In this document: positions 1-8,968 of the stretch, piece after piece
Position numbering within the stretch: position 1 is the stretch's first letter
Layout of the letters: every line of letters begins with the position of its first letter
Source of the DNA: an uncultured Opitutales bacterium
GTDB lineage: Bacteria > Verrucomicrobiota > Verrucomicrobiia > Opitutales > Seribacteraceae
Direction: 5' to 3'
NCBI GenBank assembly: GCA_943787575.1
Contig: CALSMY010000011.1
Location: 109,782-173,781, forward strand
DNA: 64,000 bases
The notes under the pieces: generated by a model
Databases searched by the model: none
What the model was told of the DNA's origin: nothing
What the model saw: the letters and a program-made list of their open reading frames with translations, nothing else
Made by a program: the position numbers and the translations under genes

Positions 1-42
1 AGCAGTCAACTTAAAGCGTTAACCCTTAAACCTCTTTCCCAA

Positions 43-576
43 ATGTGTGCAGACCAACTAGATGAGCTACCAACCAATGAAAGTGAGAAGAATTCCGGCG
101 GCGGGAATTTGGTTCCAGCTTTAATTGCAATAATACTTGCTCCGGCATTGACTGTGGCAGCAATGACTTTTGTGATTAAAATGAATAAGCCAGAACAGGT
201 CGTAAAAGACCAAATTATCGAAGGTGGTCAACCTTTGAATATGGAACCTTCTGGAGAAGAAAAATTCTACGAATTAAAGCAACTCATAACTAATTTGGGT
301 GGTCCAATCAAATCTCGTTACATTAATATCGAACTCAGAATGGAGGGTCTTGCTGGAGACTTTGAGAAAGTTTTGGAAATGAATGAGCACCGTATCCGTG
401 ACAAGGCACTCTCAATAATGGGTGGATACACTTACGAAGATGCTCAACTGGATGGGTTTCAAGAACGAGTTAGAATTGATTTAAAGAAATCATTTTCTAT
501 GGTACTTAGAAAATATCGAGATGGAGAAAGTGATTTGATTCGCCAAATTTATTTCACTCAATTTGTGGTTCAATAA
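43..576 (+). CDS. fliL: Flagellar basal body-associated protein FliL
   Basis: 177 aa. FliL is a single-pass inner-membrane protein that sits around the stator and basal body and supports motor torque. One hydrophobic segment is visible at about residues 24-46 (VPALIAIILAPALTVAAMTF), followed by a periplasmic domain. The protein ends in IRQIYFTQFVVQ, which matches the usual FliL C-terminus. Length is normal for the family. The gene lies directly before fliM, the usual place for fliL. No clear ribosome binding site precedes the ATG, so the exact start is uncertain. Identification rests on topology, C-terminal motif and context. Confidence 0.85.
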   Translation: MCADQLDELPTNESEKNSGGGNLVPALIAIILAPALTVAAMTFVIKMNKPEQVVKDQIIEGGQPLNMEPSGEEKFYELKQLITNLGGPIKSRYINIELRMEGLAGDFEKVLEMNEHRIRDKALSIMGGYTYEDAQLDGFQERVRIDLKKSFSMVLRKYRDGESDLIRQIYFTQFVVQ

Positions 577-592
577 CTAATATTTGTTTCTC

Positions 593-1612
593 ATGCCTGA
601 TTCCGATAATTTTGAAGACGAAAGCTTTGATGTCGATGAACTGAGTGGCAAATCTGGTGGTGAACAGTTTATATTTTTGCACGATGGTACTAAGGTCTCA
701 GACTCATCTGATTTAAAAATTAAGAGCTATGATTTTACGAATCCAATTGTATTATCTGAAGCAGATCTTGCTCTTCTAAAAACAAAATCTGAACAGTTTG
801 TCTATTACCTTTCAGGGCATCTTTCGATGTTCTTGCGTACAGAATTTAATCTGGAACTTGAAGATTTAAATGCGGATCTTTATAAAAGTTTCGTTTCTTC
901 GATTAATTCCCCCTCCTGTGTGACTCTCTTCAAATTACAGGAACTGAATGGTGTCGGACTGCTTGATGTAAACGCCCATTTATCAGCAACGGTTGTCGAT
1001 CGCATTCTAGGCGGGCGAGGATCTACCAATCCAGAAGAACGCGGACTCACAGATATCGAGAAAGCTTTGGTGGAAGATTTTAATCTCATCATTTTGGAGG
1101 AATGGTGTAAACAGTGGGACTCAATTAAGAAACTCAATCCAGTTGTAATCGGCACCGAGACAACCGGGAAATTTCTTCAGACTTCCCCTCCACATGCGAT
1201 GATGTTGATCCTCAGTATGGAGGCATCGTTTGGTGACGTTTCTGGTCCTCTGCGAATTTCGGTACCTTACTACACCATGGAACCCGTGCTAAGTGGATTA
1301 CTTTCCCAAACCAATACTCCAAGTAAGGTAAAGCAAACAATCTCGCCCAAGTGGCACGAGATTTATGACCAAATTCCTGTTGATGTATCTATTGAATGGG
1401 ATGCATTCGAACTTAGCGTTCGGGATTTATTCAATTTAGAAGTCGATGATGTCATCGAATTGAATCCAGAAATTATTTCTAAAACAAAAGCCAGAATTGA
1501 AGATCGTACCTGTTTTACAGGCGAGATCGGATTAACAGGCGATCAAGTCGCTTATCAAGTAAATGAGTGCATGTCAGAAAGTCTTAACTTAATCGGTAAA
1601 TCTTATGGATAG
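593..1612 (+). CDS. fliM: Flagellar motor switch protein FliM
   Basis: 339 aa from the ATG at 593; an in-frame TTG at 584 gives three more residues and is less likely. FliM is the middle layer of the C-ring and sets rotation direction. A YDFTNP motif near residue 47 marks the start of the FliM core, the LGGRG segment lies in the CheC-like middle domain, and the last 80 or so residues form a SpoA domain like that of FliN. The extreme N-terminus is acidic and shows no obvious LSQxEIDALL CheY-binding motif, which is unusual. The 3' end overlaps fliN by 8 bases. Confidence 0.93.
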   Translation: MPDSDNFEDESFDVDELSGKSGGEQFIFLHDGTKVSDSSDLKIKSYDFTNPIVLSEADLALLKTKSEQFVYYLSGHLSMFLRTEFNLELEDLNADLYKSFVSSINSPSCVTLFKLQELNGVGLLDVNAHLSATVVDRILGGRGSTNPEERGLTDIEKALVEDFNLIILEEWCKQWDSIKKLNPVVIGTETTGKFLQTSPPHAMMLILSMEASFGDVSGPLRISVPYYTMEPVLSGLLSQTNTPSKVKQTISPKWHEIYDQIPVDVSIEWDAFELSVRDLFNLEVDDVIELNPEIISKTKARIEDRTCFTGEIGLTGDQVAYQVNECMSESLNLIGKSYG

Positions 1613-1853
1613 CAAAAAAATGGACATTGTTATGGATGTAAAAGTCCAAGTCACGGTTCAGTTGGGCACCGCCCAACTGCCAATGAAAGAAATTGTAGAA
1701 TTAAGTCCTGGGTCCCAGATTCAATTAAAACAGAATGCCAAAGACCCTGTCAGTTTGCTGGTTAACGGTAAACTAATTGCCCTTGGTGAGGTTGTTGTAA
1801 TTGACGATCGGTTCGGGCTTAAGATTACCGAAATTGTCGATTCGATATCCTAG
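1605..1853 (+). CDS. fliN: Flagellar motor switch protein FliN
   Basis: 82 aa, made almost entirely of one SpoA (surface presentation of antigens) domain. FliN forms the base of the C-ring with FliM and docks the export ATPase complex. Family hallmarks are visible: VKVQVTVQLGTAQLPMKEI at the start, the LSPGSQIQL turn, and the VNGKLIALGEVVVIDDRFGL core. The start overlaps the end of fliM by 8 bases, implying translational coupling. The protein is short for FliN because it lacks the variable N-terminal extension. Confidence 0.95.
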   Translation: MDSKKMDIVMDVKVQVTVQLGTAQLPMKEIVELSPGSQIQLKQNAKDPVSLLVNGKLIALGEVVVIDDRFGLKITEIVDSIS

Positions 1854-1932
1854 GTATTCATCCTTTATTTCATCCCTCTTATTTACATTTGCCTCACGCT
1901 CCTTTTTAGGAAAGTGATCATTTTGTCTTACC

Positions 1933-2223
1933 ATGGGTCAACTCGAAGAATTTAGCCAAATTTTTCGTGTCATCGGATTTTTAGGTATTTTAGCTTGCTT
2001 AGCTTACCTTCTGAACCGATTCGTTTCTAGTAGTCAACTTTCGAAATCTACGAACAACGGGAAAGGAATCAAACTAGGCGAAACCCGTTCTCTTGGCAAT
2101 AAGCAGTTTCTTGTAGTCGCCGAATACGATTCACATAAATTTTTGCTTGGGATAAGTCCCGGTCGTATCGAACGCCTGGCAAAATTAGACCCAATAGATT
2201 CCACAGGTACTGACCAGGTTTGA
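1933..2223 (+). CDS. fliO: Flagellar export assembly protein FliO
   Basis: 96 aa with one membrane segment at about residues 12-30 (FRVIGFLGILACLAYLLNRF) and a small cytoplasmic domain containing IKLGETRSLGNKQFLVVAEY, the typical FliO core. FliO is a membrane scaffold that helps FliP oligomerise during export-gate assembly. It lies between fliN and fliP, its standard position. The 79 bases between fliN and this ATG hold no gene, and no strong ribosome binding site is visible. Confidence 0.88.
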   Translation: MGQLEEFSQIFRVIGFLGILACLAYLLNRFVSSSQLSKSTNNGKGIKLGETRSLGNKQFLVVAEYDSHKFLLGISPGRIERLAKLDPIDSTGTDQV

Positions 2224-2253
2224 AACTAATAATACATATTCGTGGCAGCTTTT

Positions 2254-3027
2254 ATGGGTAATTTAATTCGTCTTAAGTTGGGTTGGGTTCTGTTGTCTTT
2301 TACCCTCTTGGTATTCTGTAATTTTGCTGAGGCACAAACTACAGGGACAGGCTCTCCAGGTCTGAGAATCGATGTGAGTGGTGCTAACGAGGAGGGTGAT
2401 TTGGGGTTGGCGATTCAATTAGTAATCGCAATGACCATTTTAACGCTTGGTCCATCCGTGATTATGATGATGACCTGTTTTACTCGGATCATTATTGTCC
2501 TGGGTTTTGTTCGAAACGCTATTGGTGTAAATGCAGCTCCTTCTAGTCAAATAATCATAGGTCTCGGATTATTTCTTACCTTTTTTATCATGGGTCCTAT
2601 ATGGAATAAAATCTATGATGACGCGGTCACACCTTACATGGAGAAGGCCATGAAGTCCTCTGAGGCCCTAGAGATTTCTACTGCTTACATGAAGGATTTT
2701 ATGATGAACCAGACGCGACAAGAAGATGCCCAGTTCTTTTTGGAAATTTCTAGACAAGGAGCTATGACTCGCGATGAACTGCCACTTAGTATTGTTGTTC
2801 CATCCTTTATTCTTAGCGAATTGCGAACTGCATTTCAGATGGGTTTTTTGATTTTCATACCTTTTATTGTCGTAGATTTTATTGTAGCTTCAACGCTTAT
2901 GTCTATGGGGATGATGATGATGCCTCCAGTCGTTATTTCCATGCCTTTTAAACTCCTTCTGTTTGTTCTTGTTGATGGTTGGTACCTAATCGTTCAATCC
3001 CTAGTGGGTAGTTTTAATATAACTTAG
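2254..3027 (+). CDS. fliP: Flagellar type III export gate protein FliP
   Basis: About 257 aa from the ATG at 2254; an in-frame GTG at 2242 would add four residues. The N-terminus is a cleavable signal peptide ending near FAEAQ, as in most FliP proteins. The family signature MTCFTRIIIVLGFVRNAIG and the following PSSQIIIGLGLFLTFFIMGP are present, as are the later membrane segments (VVDFIVASTLMSMGMMMM). FliP forms the export gate with FliQ and FliR. It is followed after 16 bases by fliQ. Confidence 0.96.
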   Translation: MGNLIRLKLGWVLLSFTLLVFCNFAEAQTTGTGSPGLRIDVSGANEEGDLGLAIQLVIAMTILTLGPSVIMMMTCFTRIIIVLGFVRNAIGVNAAPSSQIIIGLGLFLTFFIMGPIWNKIYDDAVTPYMEKAMKSSEALEISTAYMKDFMMNQTRQEDAQFFLEISRQGAMTRDELPLSIVVPSFILSELRTAFQMGFLIFIPFIVVDFIVASTLMSMGMMMMPPVVISMPFKLLLFVLVDGWYLIVQSLVGSFNIT

Positions 3028-3043
3028 TTTAAGGTATTTGTTT

Positions 3044-3313
3044 ATGACAATGGAATTGGCAGTTGATTTGATGAGGAATCTTTTACAGACAGCCTTATTA
3101 ATCGCTATTCCCATCTTGGGTACCGCTACGGTGGTTGGTCTTTTAGTTAGCTTTATTCAGTCAATTACAAGTCTCCAGGAGCAAACTCTTACTTTTGTAC
3201 CCAAATTAATCTGTGTTTCTCTCGCAATTGTACTCGCTTCAAATTTTATTCTTAAAACTTTGACCGACTTTTGTATCTCGATGTTTAATCTGATCCCAAC
3301 GATGGCTCAGTGA
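3044..3313 (+). CDS. fliQ: Flagellar type III export gate protein FliQ
   Basis: 89 aa, the canonical FliQ length, with two membrane hairpin helices (LLIAIPILGTATVVGLLVSF and LICVSLAIVLASNFIL) and the conserved SIQSITSLQEQTL-type loop, seen here as FIQSITSLQEQTLTFVPKL. The ATG at 3044 is chosen over an upstream TTG at 3038 because it gives the family length and follows an AAGG sequence. The stop codon overlaps the GTG start of fliR in a GTGA arrangement. Confidence 0.95.
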   Translation: MTMELAVDLMRNLLQTALLIAIPILGTATVVGLLVSFIQSITSLQEQTLTFVPKLICVSLAIVLASNFILKTLTDFCISMFNLIPTMAQ

Positions 3314-4075
3314 CCATTGAAGCAGAACAAATTGTTGTTTGGGTTTTAGTATTGCTTAGAACTGGGGCCTTCTTTTTAGGAATTCCTCTATTTGCAGGTA
3401 AGATTAATACCTGTTCGTATACGAATGGCATTTGGTCTCATGCTTTCTTTGCTAACCAGTCCATATGTTCCAGCTGACCTTGAGCTTTCAACTCATTATG
3501 TTGGTGTGATTGTCTTAGCTATGAATGAAGTTTGTATTGGTCTTCTGCTTGCCATGATGGTGCGGATGGTTTTCTTCGCAGTTGAGTTAGCGGGGTATTT
3601 GATTTCCTACGAAATCGGACTTATGGCAAGTAATAGTATTAACCCCCTGCTTGGTTCGACGGATGCTACATTAAGTAGTTTGTTTTATTATTTTAGTTTA
3701 TTGATATTCTTTATTGTTGGAATTCATCATGAGGTCATTAAGGCATTCACCTTAAGTTTTGAACTTCTTCCTATTGGAACTTTCTTTCTTCAAGCCAATC
3801 CTATGGTCGAATATGTGACTGAAGTATCCAATGTCTTTGTTTTGGGAGTCTTAATGGCTGCCCCTTTTATTGCCTTAAACTTCATCGTTAATATATCATT
3901 CGCGGTGCTTGGAAAAGCAGTGCCCAAAATGAATGTATTTATAACAAGCTTTTCGGTGAGAATTATAGCGGGCTTAGTTCTGCTGGTTTCATCGATTTTA
4001 CTTTTTTCCTCCTATGTGATCGAGCATAGTCGAAGGTCTGTTAAGGTTATGCTCGACATCATCCAGACTGGATAA
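3310..4075 (+). CDS. fliR: Flagellar export gate protein FliR, with a +1 frameshift near 3401
   Basis: The N-terminal part is read from the GTG at 3310, which overlaps the fliQ stop, and gives TIEAEQIVVWVLVLLRTGAF and then LGIPLFAGK, a normal FliR start. The frame then changes at about 3400-3404, and the rest (RLIPVRIRMAFGLMLSL onwards, to 4075) is in the next frame. One extra base around GGTAAGATTA explains this. With it removed the protein is about 254 aa, the usual FliR length, with all expected membrane segments. A start at the in-frame TTG at 3392 would lose the first membrane helix and is unlikely. Either the base is a sequence error or the gene is disrupted, which would block flagellar export. 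Confidence 0.88.
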
Positions 4076-4087
4076 AATTTTTGGATC

Positions 4088-5212
4088 GTGTCAGACGTAG
4101 ATAAAAGTTCAAAAACAGAACCACCTACGGAAAAAAAACTTTCCGAGGCAAGGTCACGTGGACAGTTTGCAAAAGCCCCCGAAATTGGAATGACGGCCAC
4201 ATTGCTTGCTGGTCTTTTGGTACTATTTTTTTGGGCTCCAACCAAGGCTGGTGAACTTATGCTTTTTACTAAATCTATTTTTCAGAACCTAAACAGTATA
4301 CAGGCAACTCAAGAAGGAATGTCCACAATGTTTAACGAGTCTTATCTAGCCATGGGTTTGATCGTCCTTCCAATGCTTGCCGGATGTTTTTTTGCATCAT
4401 TAATGGCAGAAGGGGTTCAAACTGGCTTTAGTTTTACCCCCAAGGCTCTTGAGCCAAAGTTTAGCAAAATGAATCCAATAAGTGGGGTGAAGAGAATTTG
4501 GGGACTAAAAGGACTCAAAGCTTTTGCCGTAGATTTCCTTAAGTTTCTGGCTATTGGTACTGTGGTTTGGCTTACGATTCTAATTTTCCTTAAAGATCCA
4601 ATTTTCTACGCACCGATACCGATTCAGCATATTCCTGGATTTATTTATGAACTTCTTTTGGTAATGTTTGCCCTCCTCGTACTGATGTTGCTTGTTGTGG
4701 CAATAATCAACTTCATCATTAAGAAAAATGAACATACTGAAGAGATGAAAATGTCCAAGCAGGAGGTTAAAGAGGAGCGGAAAAGCAAGGAGGTTGCCGA
4801 GGAAGTTAAGTCTGCTCAAAGAAAAAAAGCCATGGAAATGGCAATGGGTCAAAATTTACAGGATGTTTCAACTGCAGATGTTGTTGTAACCAACCCCACT
4901 CACTACGCCGTTGCCTTAAAATATGAAAAAGGCACGGATAATGCTCCTGTGGTTGTTGCGAAAGGACATGATATGGTAGCCCGAAGAATTAGAGCAATTG
5001 CAAATGAGTTTGAAGTGCCCATGGTTGAAGATAAACCAGTGGCTCAAATGCTCTTCGCTTTGGGTATTGTCGGAGAAGCAATTCCGATGCAATTATATCA
5101 AGTTGTCGCCCGCATCCTTGCTGATGTGTATAAGCAAAATGCCTATTATTTTCATCGTCTTAAAGCGCGAAGGCTTCTGAGTAAAGGCAAGTCCAAGTTT
5201 GCCATTGTTTGA
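4088..5212 (+). CDS. flhB: Flagellar export switch protein FlhB
   Basis: 374 aa from a GTG start. FlhB controls the switch in export substrate from rod/hook to filament proteins. The N-terminal half has four membrane segments. The cytoplasmic domain carries the autocleavage motif NPTH at residues 269-272 in the context VVVTNPTHYAVAL. A lysine/glutamate-rich linker (residues about 215-255) precedes it. The N-terminus KTEPPTEKKLSEARSRGQ is the standard FlhB opening. The stop codon overlaps the flhA ATG as TGATG. Confidence 0.97.
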   Translation: MSDVDKSSKTEPPTEKKLSEARSRGQFAKAPEIGMTATLLAGLLVLFFWAPTKAGELMLFTKSIFQNLNSIQATQEGMSTMFNESYLAMGLIVLPMLAGCFFASLMAEGVQTGFSFTPKALEPKFSKMNPISGVKRIWGLKGLKAFAVDFLKFLAIGTVVWLTILIFLKDPIFYAPIPIQHIPGFIYELLLVMFALLVLMLLVVAIINFIIKKNEHTEEMKMSKQEVKEERKSKEVAEEVKSAQRKKAMEMAMGQNLQDVSTADVVVTNPTHYAVALKYEKGTDNAPVVVAKGHDMVARRIRAIANEFEVPMVEDKPVAQMLFALGIVGEAIPMQLYQVVARILADVYKQNAYYFHRLKARRLLSKGKSKFAIV

Positions 5213-7458
5213 TGGATATTATGTCAAGATTTGCTCCTTTCTTTTCCCGTTTCAAGGGGAATTCTGACCTTGGTTTCATTTTTGGGCTTTTTGCCGCTGT
5301 CTTCTTACTTGTTATTCCCATTCACAAGGATTTGTTAAGTATTTTACTTGTTTTCAGTATCGCTGTTTCTCTGTTGATTTTATTGACGGTGGTTTATGTC
5401 AAAGAACCTCCTGAATTTTCTGTTTTTCCGACCATATTGCTTGCTGTAACCCTTTACCGGTTGGGTTTAAATGTCGCTTCTACCAGGCTCATTTTAGGAG
5501 ATGGCGACGCCGGTTCCGTTATCCAATCCTTCGGTACTTTTGTTGTTGGGGGAAATTATGTGGTTGGTGCGGTTATTTTCTTTATCCTTGTGATTATCAA
5601 TTTTGTTGTGATTACCAAAGGTGCTGGTCGTATCGCCGAGGTAACTGCTCGCTTCACCCTAGATGCAATGCCAGGAAAGCAAATGTCCATTGATGCCGAG
5701 ATGAATGCGGGTATTATCACTGAGGCACAAGCTCTTGACAAGAGGGCGAAAATTCAAAAAGACGCAGATTTTTACGGATCTATGGACGGGGCAAGTAAGT
5801 TTGTTCGTGGAGATGCAATTGCCGGAATTTTTATTACGGTGGTCAATGTGATTGGTGGAATTCTTATTGGTTATTTTCAAAAAGAAATGACGATGACCGA
5901 TGCTTTACAGTCCTACACCATTCTCTCCATTGGAGATGGCTTAGTGTCTCAAATTCCCGCCATTATTATATCGATCGCAGCTGGTATTTTGGTCACCCGT
6001 TCATCTGATGAGGCAAACCTTGGAGAATTTGTTGGCAAACAGCTTACCATTTATCCTCGTGCAATTGCTATATCTGGGTTTTTGCTTTTTCTCTTTTCGG
6101 TCTTTCTTTCCGAAACTTTCTGGCCCTTTTTCTTGCTGTCTGTTGTTTGTTTTGCTTTGGCCTATTATCTCCATAACAAATCGCCCGGTGACTCTGAAAT
6201 TGAAGAACTTAGTCATCAATCAGTAAGTAACGGTGCAGGTGTTTCATCGGATGCTTCTCTTAGTCGTCAGAGTCATGAGACTGGCACTGGTGCTACAGCT
6301 GAACCTTCACCAAATAGTAACACCTTAATGGAGAATGCAATTGAGCAAGAAGTTTTTGGGCTTGAAATGGGATATGGATTATTAGTTTTGGCAGATAAAG
6401 GAAAGGGTGGGGACCTTTTAGATAGAATTACAGGTGCTCGAACGAACTTTGCCAAAGAGATGGGTATGCTTCTTCCCACGATTGGAGTTAGGGATAACAT
6501 TGAGCTTGAACCTAACGAATATCGATTTCTTTTACGGGGTAAAGAAATCGCTCGTTCATCCATTATGCCCGATCGTTTCTTGGCAATGAACATGGGAGGA
6601 GGAAATGATGATAAGTTAAGTGGAGTAGCAACCATAGAACCAGTTTTTGGAATTAAGGCACAATGGGTAACCGAAAAGGACAAGCGTAAGGCTGAAGTCG
6701 AAGGTTTCACGGTGGTTGATCCATCTTCAGTTCTAGTAACCCATCTTTCTGACACCCTAAAAAAATCGGCTTACCTCATATTGGAGCGGGAGGGAACACA
6801 AAAATTATTGGATCTAATTAAAGACAAGAACCCAACTCTTGTCAGCGAACTATTACCAGACCTGGTCAGTGTAGGGATTATCCAACGAACCCTACAAAAC
6901 CTCCTCAGAGAGAGGATTTCGATTAAGAATCTTTCACTTGTCTTGGAAACAATCGCTGATATGGCTCCGATTACCAAAAATCCTGATGATCTTTCTGAGC
7001 AGTCCAGAAAGCGATTAGGTATGTACTTTGTTAAGGAATATGAAGCCGAACCTAACAAACTGCTCTCTATGACCCTGGAACCTAAGCTTGAGCAAATCCT
7101 TGTCCAACGGGTCAAAAAAAGCCAATTTGATGTTGGGTTGGCAATGGATCCTGAACTCACTCAAAATTTAATTGGAGAAATAGTCCCTAAAATCGAAGAA
7201 ATGACAGACCAAGGATTAACTCCCTGTCTGGTAACTACTTCAGATCTTCGGCTTGCTCTCAGGCGTTTTCTGGAACCCAGTTATCCCCAGTTAGCCATAT
7301 TTGCCTACCAGGAGATTCCTTCGGAAACCATGGTGGAGCCATTTGCTTCGATAACGCTTCCTCAATTTTCGATTCCCACCAACTTTGAACCCTCTCCCAA
7401 TGTAGAGGAAGGCAATGACATGGAATCCCCAATCAACGAACCTCAGTTAGTCGGTTAG
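5212..7458 (+). CDS. flhA: Flagellar export gate protein FlhA
   Basis: 748 aa from the ATG at 5212; an in-frame TTG at 5209 is possible. FlhA forms the nonameric ring that receives substrate-chaperone complexes and uses the proton gradient. Membrane segments fill roughly residues 15-325. The FHIPEP-family signature is visible (GAGRIAEVTARFTLDAMPGK, then QMSIDAEMNAG). A low-complexity Ser-rich linker (about residues 330-370) leads into the soluble domain with the SDTLKKSAYLILEREGTQKL segment. Coupled to flhB by overlap and followed by flhF after one base. Confidence 0.97.
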   Translation: MDIMSRFAPFFSRFKGNSDLGFIFGLFAAVFLLVIPIHKDLLSILLVFSIAVSLLILLTVVYVKEPPEFSVFPTILLAVTLYRLGLNVASTRLILGDGDAGSVIQSFGTFVVGGNYVVGAVIFFILVIINFVVITKGAGRIAEVTARFTLDAMPGKQMSIDAEMNAGIITEAQALDKRAKIQKDADFYGSMDGASKFVRGDAIAGIFITVVNVIGGILIGYFQKEMTMTDALQSYTILSIGDGLVSQIPAIIISIAAGILVTRSSDEANLGEFVGKQLTIYPRAIAISGFLLFLFSVFLSETFWPFFLLSVVCFALAYYLHNKSPGDSEIEELSHQSVSNGAGVSSDASLSRQSHETGTGATAEPSPNSNTLMENAIEQEVFGLEMGYGLLVLADKGKGGDLLDRITGARTNFAKEMGMLLPTIGVRDNIELEPNEYRFLLRGKEIARSSIMPDRFLAMNMGGGNDDKLSGVATIEPVFGIKAQWVTEKDKRKAEVEGFTVVDPSSVLVTHLSDTLKKSAYLILEREGTQKLLDLIKDKNPTLVSELLPDLVSVGIIQRTLQNLLRERISIKNLSLVLETIADMAPITKNPDDLSEQSRKRLGMYFVKEYEAEPNKLLSMTLEPKLEQILVQRVKKSQFDVGLAMDPELTQNLIGEIVPKIEEMTDQGLTPCLVTTSDLRLALRRFLEPSYPQLAIFAYQEIPSETMVEPFASITLPQFSIPTNFEPSPNVEEGNDMESPINEPQLVG

Positions 7459-7459
7459 A

Positions 7460-8608
7460 ATGATCGCAGAGGAAAATAAAGTGACTGAAGATACCACCCG
7501 GAAAAAGTATCGGTTAGTAGTTCGCTCGGCTGAAGAGGCTGTGAGAATGATTCGTGATAAATTGGGTGATCACGCCAAGGTGCTTTCGGTCCGCCAAATC
7601 GGAGGGGAGGGATTGAAGCGATTCATTTCATCCCCTAAGCTCGAAGTAATCGCTGAAGTATCCAATGATTCAAGTGACCCACTTGAAGCAACTCCAGAAG
7701 TAATTCCTTCCAATTCTGTACCTGCTGGAAAAGTTGTAAAGAGCGATTCGGTAGCTGTGGATTCTGGTTCATCTAAAGAAGATAAACTTGAAAATAAATT
7801 AGAGGTTGCCGAGGGAAACAAATCCAATGATGAGGTAGATCCTCTATCTATTCTGAGTAAAGCTGGGTTTGATGAGGTTCTTATATCTCAAATAAAAAGT
7901 TGGCCTGAAATTGGTAATCTCCAAGATTTATCATTAGCCGATGCACTTCGTAAAGTCACCCTCTGCTTGACCGATCGTTACAAGGCAATTTCACCCATCT
8001 CAATTGATAATAAAGTTGCTTTAATTGGTTCTCCAGGGGCCGGTAAAACGACCATGTTGTGCAAATTATTAGCTCATGAGGTTTTTATCAAGAAAAGGGT
8101 GCCCATGGTACTTAAATTAGAAAATGGAGTTCCCAATCCGGATGATTCATTAAGGATTTTCTGTGAGGTAATAGGAGTTACTCTCTATCGGGAAGCTGCA
8201 AAGGTCCCGCAAGCAAGTATAAATTCCCCTCTTTTTATCGATATACCCGGGATTTCTCTGAGTGATGTTACAGAATGGTCTTCGATTAATTCATCTTTGG
8301 ACGCGATCGGAGTTCACTCGCGCATCCTTGTTCTAAACGGTGCATACGATAAAAAAGTTCTGTCCAAGTGTATTCAAATCGGTGCTAACCTTTCTGCAAC
8401 TCACCTTGCCATTTCCCATTTTGATGAATTGTCTAATGCATCAAAGCTTTGGCCTATTATTTTTGATTCTGGTTTATCTCCTTATTGTATTTCGACCGGG
8501 CAGAATGTTACTGGGGATTTTTCTGCTAATGTACTAAATCAGATGATCGCTAAATCCTTCCCAGAGAACTTATATTCTCAATCTTTTTCTTCTTATCAAA
8601 ATTCTTAA
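7460..8608 (+). CDS. flhF: FlhF-like SRP-family GTPase (divergent)
   Basis: 382 aa. FlhF is a signal-recognition-particle type GTPase that sets flagellum position and number. The first 45 residues (KKYRLVVRSAEEAVRMIRDK) match the FlhF N-domain, followed by a long charged linker. A P-loop GSPGAGKTT lies at about residue 190. Later motifs are degenerate: DIPG where DTAG is usual, and SHFDEL where TKLDE is usual. Position immediately after flhA is standard. No flhG (the activating ATPase) follows; a small membrane protein is found instead. GTPase activity is therefore uncertain, though family membership is well supported. Confidence 0.82.
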   Translation: MIAEENKVTEDTTRKKYRLVVRSAEEAVRMIRDKLGDHAKVLSVRQIGGEGLKRFISSPKLEVIAEVSNDSSDPLEATPEVIPSNSVPAGKVVKSDSVAVDSGSSKEDKLENKLEVAEGNKSNDEVDPLSILSKAGFDEVLISQIKSWPEIGNLQDLSLADALRKVTLCLTDRYKAISPISIDNKVALIGSPGAGKTTMLCKLLAHEVFIKKRVPMVLKLENGVPNPDDSLRIFCEVIGVTLYREAAKVPQASINSPLFIDIPGISLSDVTEWSSINSSLDAIGVHSRILVLNGAYDKKVLSKCIQIGANLSATHLAISHFDELSNASKLWPIIFDSGLSPYCISTGQNVTGDFSANVLNQMIAKSFPENLYSQSFSSYQNS

Positions 8609-8611
8609 ACT

Positions 8612-8968
8612 GTGAACGACGACGCCAAATTCTTTTTCTTCCTTAGCGGATTTATTGGTTTTTTGTTTTTTTATGCCTTTTCCTTGTTTCTTTACCGAGA
8701 TCTTGTCATGAGCTTGGTATTTGGTGCCATTGGTTCTGTAGTTTTTTCGTTCTTTGGCCGCATTTTACTAACCTCAGCCCTCAGGAAAGTTCAAAACTCA
8801 CAAGCCTTGATAAGTCCTAATTCTTCGGCTTCCCATGAAATTGTTGCGGGTAAAAGTAAAGCTTCGGGTGAAAGCAATGATCCCGTATTAGATTCCTCCG
8901 TTAAAGCTAATTTGGCCGCGGTTGCCAATGATCCTAAAAGTTTGAAACAACCAAATATTAAAAAGTGA
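8612..8968 (+). CDS. Small membrane protein of unknown function in the flagellar operon
   Basis: 118 aa from a GTG start. Two hydrophobic segments are visible at about residues 6-24 (FFFLSGFIGFLFFYAFSLFL) and 29-50, followed by a hydrophilic Ser/Ala/Lys-rich tail of about 60 residues with no domain I recognise. The gene sits three bases after flhF, and its stop overlaps the GTG start of the sigma factor gene (GTGA), so it is co-translated with them. In many bacteria flhG lies here, but this protein has no P-loop and cannot be FlhG. Confidence 0.7.
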   Translation: MNDDAKFFFFLSGFIGFLFFYAFSLFLYRDLVMSLVFGAIGSVVFSFFGRILLTSALRKVQNSQALISPNSSASHEIVAGKSKASGESNDPVLDSSVKANLAAVANDPKSLKQPNIKK

